A DNA stretch of 40,171 nt from NCBI GenBank assembly GCA_023415275.1, contig JAEZLJ010000033.1:1-40171 (forward strand), read 5' to 3'. The position numbers were made by a program, and so were the translations under genes. This stretch comes from Bacteroidota bacterium. GTDB lineage: Bacteria; Bacteroidota; Bacteroidia; Chitinophagales; Chitinophagaceae. The number at the start of each line of letters is the position of its first letter. The stretch's first letter is position 1. Positions 39,659 to 40,171 of this stretch are shown piece by piece. Below the pieces are notes generated by a model. That model had not been told where the DNA came from. It searched no databases and was given only the letters and a program-made list of their open reading frames with translations.

Positions 39659-40171
39659 ATGGCAAATACAAATTACCCCTCAGCGGAAAACTCTAACAAT
39701 CCAAATCGTCCGGTGAGGAACAACAACACTACCAAGAATATACTGATTGGCGTGTTGGCAGCAGGCCTTTTAGGTACATGGGCCTATTTCCTGTACGATA
39801 AAAATGATTCAACAAAGCAGATCCAGGTAAAGACTGCAGAAGTGAACAATGCAATGACCGCAAAGGATTCTGTTCAGGTATTATATAATGATGCCTTGAC
39901 ACGTCTTGATTCTATTACCGGCAGCAACAATAACCTGAGCGGCCAGTTAAGTGATCGCCAATCGGACATCACTAAATTGAAAAATGAGATCAACAGGATC
40001 ATGCGTGATAAGAATGCTACAGCAGCAGATTACCGCAGAGCAAAATCACTGATCAGTGAACTGAACGGAAAGATCGCTAACCTGGAGGCGGAAGTTTCAA
40101 GATTGACTGGTGAAAACCAACAGTTGGCAGCTAACAATACTCACCTGACACAGGAAAGAGATGTATTGGCA
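39659..40171 (+). CDS. Membrane-anchored coiled-coil protein, cut by window edge
   Basis: The frame is open for 171 codons from ATG 39659 to the window end. A short Asn-rich N-terminus (NNPNRPVRNNNTTKN) precedes one membrane segment (ILIGVLAAGLLGTWAYFLY, about residues 28-46). Then comes a long, probably helical coiled coil with repeated Leu/Ile and Lys/Glu spacing (SDITKLKNEINRIM, SLISELNGKIANLEAEVSRL). The topology suggests a short cytoplasmic tail and a periplasmic coiled coil. I do not recognise a named family from the visible part. Confidence 0.8.
   Translation, partial: MANTNYPSAENSNNPNRPVRNNNTTKNILIGVLAAGLLGTWAYFLYDKNDSTKQIQVKTAEVNNAMTAKDSVQVLYNDALTRLDSITGSNNNLSGQLSDRQSDITKLKNEINRIMRDKNATAADYRRAKSLISELNGKIANLEAEVSRLTGENQQLAANNTHLTQERDVLA

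Overview
The window reads as chromosomal DNA of a Bacteroidota bacterium, most likely a member of the Chitinophagaceae. The evidence is the recurrent TAnnTTTG / TAnnTTCG promoter element in front of many genes, the near absence of Shine-Dalgarno sequences, and families typical of the phylum: a GSCFA protein, a DUF4270 lipoprotein, the GlgA-like/panC/panD neighbourhood, an OMP_b-brl_3 barrel protein and BlaI/M56 regulatory genes with a C-terminal plug-like tail. The genus is inference. Both ends cut a gene: pnp on the left, a coiled-coil membrane protein on the right.

Layout. 1-2537 (minus): rpsO-pnp. 2949-3569 (plus): a MiaE-type tRNA hydroxylase. 3611-8180 (minus): a GSCFA protein, an HMG-CoA lyase-type enzyme, rlmB, a small membrane protein and metK. 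8246-10540 (minus): a DUF4270 lipoprotein and a degenerate GlgA-like protein, divergent from 10630-17383 (plus): panC, panD, a LPG-flippase-like membrane protein, a RfaE2-type nucleotidyltransferase, ppk, ppx and panB. 17428-20891: a BtuB-like TonB receptor overlapping an ALDH7 (antiquitin) gene. 21104-25567: an S8 protease, a DinB-like protein and, convergent, an S41 processing protease. 25840-25914: an isolated tRNA-His. 26058-28658: a large outer-membrane barrel protein. 28734-31940: a Gfo/Idh/MocA oxidoreductase and two glycosyltransferases, converging on ftsE. 32736-35005: a BlaI-type repressor and an unusual M56 protease. 35006-36315: a gene-poor stretch full of short repeats around one orphan gene. 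36316-40171: purM, ribF, holA and the truncated coiled-coil gene.

Most of the window is housekeeping: RNA decay and modification, SAM, pantothenate, polyphosphate, purine and flavin synthesis, and replication. Two parts stand out. The first is the BlaI/M56 pair. The membrane protease has the BlaR1 layout, but where BlaR1 carries a penicillin-binding sensor this protein carries an apparently intact zinc N-acetylmuramoyl-L-alanine amidase domain, followed by a TonB-plug-like tail. Two matched 16-bp dyads sit on the operon promoter. It could be a peptidoglycan-responsive signalling system. The second is the adjoining repeat region: four different arrays that all have a strict 7-bp period, a 10-bp phased CGGCCA array and a 77-bp imperfect palindrome, around a gene of unknown function.

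Expression features recur. At least seven genes have the -7 promoter box only 4-8 nt before the start codon, which predicts leaderless or nearly leaderless mRNAs. Several overlapping gene pairs start the downstream gene with TTG. Clear hairpin terminators close many units.
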